This document shows positions 5,231-6,116 of a DNA stretch of 6,116 bases, piece by piece. The stretch is from DATGWF01 sp035299585 (GTDB lineage Bacteria > Actinomycetota > Actinomycetes > Actinomycetales > Microbacteriaceae), in the NCBI GenBank assembly GCA_035299585.1, contig DATGWF010000104.1:1-6116 (forward strand), read 5' to 3'. Every line of letters begins with the position of its first letter. The first letter of the stretch is position 1. The notes beneath the pieces are model-generated. The model saw only the letters and a list, made by a program, of their open reading frames with translations, was not told the DNA's origin and did not search any database. A program made the translations under genes and the position numbers.

Positions 5231-6116
5231 GACGACGCGCGCCCGTCGGCCCCGGCCTCAGCCTCGACACCAGCCTCAGCCTCGACACCAGCCTCAGCCT
5301 GGACACCAACCTCAGCCTCAGCCTCAGCCTCATCGTCAAACTCGACCTCGAACACTTCTATGACGTCATTCCCGTACGCCTCGTCGAGAGCGGCCTGCGC
5401 CACCTCGGCTCGGGTTCGCCAATCAGCCGACTCCTTCGCGCGCCCGAGCTCCTCCAGCACTTCCGCGTAGGCGTGGAACAGGGCCGGACTGTAGCTGAAC
5501 GCGCGGTCGGCCTGCAGTTCTGGAATTTCGAGCTCACCGAGTGCAAGCTCGGGTTGCCCGAGGTCGAGGCGCGCACCCGACATGGCAATCGCCAGCGCAA
5601 CCCGCGATTCCACTGGAATACGCGAACGGTCAACCCCACGGCCCTCTTCGAGTCCCTTTTCGGGACGTCCGAGGCCTCGCTCAGAATCAACAATGAGCGC
5701 GATGTGGTCGTTACTTCCTGAAAGCCGGCGGTAGGTGCGCAGCTCACGAAGCGCGAGCGCAAAGTCACCCGTCTCGTAGGCGGTGATGGCGACCGTTTCG
5801 CGCACCACCGCAACGCGGCCGGCCGTGCGAGCAGCTGCAAGCGCATGAGCGTGCGCGAGATTGGGGTCCGATTCAAGCATCATCGCCGATGCGACGAGGT
5901 GCAATGCCACCCGCTCCGCGTTCTCCTTACTCAAGCCCTTCAGCTCAACGTATGCAGCGCGGTCCAAGTCGCTCGCCCGAATGCCGCCGGGCAGCTCAGG
6001 GTCGTTGTGGCGCGGCTTGTCATCAAACGGACGCGGGCCACGATCGTCGAACTGACGAGGGCCACGATCGTCGAACTGACGAGGGCCACGATCGTCGAAC
6101 TGACGAGGGCCACGAT
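5227..6116 (-). CDS. TPR-like repeat protein with disordered N-terminus and acidic repeat tail (5' end beyond window)
   Basis: At least 295 residues are visible and the start lies off the right edge. Three zones are seen. First is a low-complexity charged N-terminal region made of an exact 8-residue repeat (DDRGPRQF), decaying to RGPRPFDDKPRHNDPELPG. Second is a helical body starting near DLDRAAYVELKGL (5973-5935), with TPR-like helix pairs such as AHAHALAAARTAGR, GDFALALRELRTYRRL and YAEVLEELGRAKESADWRTR. Third is an acidic tail of about 30 residues built from EAEA and GVEAEA units. The gene occupies the place of Rv1691, a TPR protein upstream of Rv1692. Its stop overlaps the HAD start as ATGA. 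A TTG at 5967 is not accepted as the start, because the frame stays open, coding-like and repeat-bearing up to the window edge. TPR proteins act as scaffolds; no partner can be named. No signal peptide is visible, but the true N-terminus is missing. Confidence 0.85.
   Translation of the reverse strand, partial: RGPRQFDDRGPRQFDDRGPRQFDDRGPRPFDDKPRHNDPELPGGIRASDLDRAAYVELKGLSKENAERVALHLVASAMMLESDPNLAHAHALAAARTAGRVAVVRETVAITAYETGDFALALRELRTYRRLSGSNDHIALIVDSERGLGRPEKGLEEGRGVDRSRIPVESRVALAIAMSGARLDLGQPELALGELEIPELQADRAFSYSPALFHAYAEVLEELGRAKESADWRTRAEVAQAALDEAYGNDVIEVFEVEFDDEAEAEAEVGVQAEAGVEAEAGVEAEAGADGRASS
5255..5332 (-). repeat. 18-bp tandem repeat and 6-bp sub-repeat encoding the acidic tail of the TPR protein
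   Basis: On the plus strand the 18-bp unit GCCTCAGCCTCGACACCA occurs at 5255-5272 and 5273-5290 exactly and at 5291-5308 with one change (CTCG to CTGG). It is followed by four 6-bp units (ACCTCA, then GCCTCA three times) to 5332. The unit is itself built on a GCCTC hexamer. In the minus-strand frame it encodes repeating GVEAEA and EA units, so length changes by unit slippage keep the reading frame. Confidence 0.9.
6016..6116 (-). repeat. 24-bp tandem repeat encoding DDRGPRQF units, running off the right edge
   Basis: Three identical contiguous 24-bp units lie at 6040-6063, 6064-6087 and 6088-6111, and five bases of a fourth reach the end of the window. A degenerate copy at 6016-6039 matches about 16 of 24 bases. 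Each exact unit contains the palindrome ACGATCGT. The minus-strand frame reads RGPRQFDD per unit, and 24 bp keeps frame on gain or loss. The units are contiguous with no spacers, so this is not a CRISPR array. Confidence 0.93.

Noticed and set aside
5227..5967. TTG at 5967 as the start of the TPR protein
   Set aside because: The same frame stays open through an in-frame repeat to the window edge, with coding-like composition and no stop. The true start is further right.
6040..6116. CRISPR array
   Set aside because: The 24-bp units are directly adjacent with no spacers, stay in frame with a coding region, and give a regular 8-residue protein repeat.
1..6116. Mobile element, prophage, toxin-antitoxin or defence system
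   Set aside because: No transposase, integrase, phage or nuclease-type sequence, terminal inverted repeats or target-site duplications are seen. All genes fit housekeeping families.

Overview
The window looks like core chromosome of a high-GC Gram-positive bacterium (Actinomycetota). The minus-strand order TPR protein, HAD phosphatase, small protein, tlyA, NAD kinase, recN is the arrangement I recall from Mycobacterium tuberculosis (Rv1691 to Rv1696). GTG starts, 1-4 nt gene overlaps and high-GC codons fit the same group. A Micrococcales member, perhaps Microbacteriaceae, is my best guess. That placement rests on general resemblance and not on a search.

Layout from right to left, the direction of minus-strand transcription. 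A TPR-like protein enters from the right edge (5227-6116, N-terminus cut off) with low-complexity repeats at both ends. It overlaps a HAD phosphatase (4223-5230) of the NagD/Rv1692 type, which overlaps a LysE/ArgO-type amino-acid exporter (3609-4223). After a 37-bp convergent gap lies the only plus-strand gene, a flavin reductase-like protein (3023-3571). A 69-bp divergent intergenic region (2954-3022) follows. Then comes a second minus-strand chain: a 40-residue helical protein (2831-2953), TlyA rRNA methyltransferase (2040-2834), NAD kinase (1135-2043) and the first 379 codons of RecN (1-1138), which leaves through the left edge.

All five same-strand junctions overlap by 1-4 nt (ATGA, GTGA or TGATG), so the window appears to hold two translationally coupled operons separated by a flavin reductase gene in the opposite direction. 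Functions are mixed housekeeping: DNA break repair (RecN), NADP supply (NAD kinase), ribosome 2'-O-methylation (TlyA), sugar- or glycerol-phosphate dephosphorylation (HAD), basic amino-acid export (LysE/ArgO) and flavin reduction. NADP made by NAD kinase could feed a flavin reductase, but nothing in the sequence shows a direct link.

I see no mobile element, CRISPR array, tRNA, rRNA or defence system. The points most worth a second look are the exact 24-bp (8-residue) tandem repeat at the right edge, the 18-bp repeat acidic tail of the same protein, the flavin reductase and exporter lying inside an otherwise conserved block, and a compact divergent promoter region with a possible leaderless start for the 40-residue gene.
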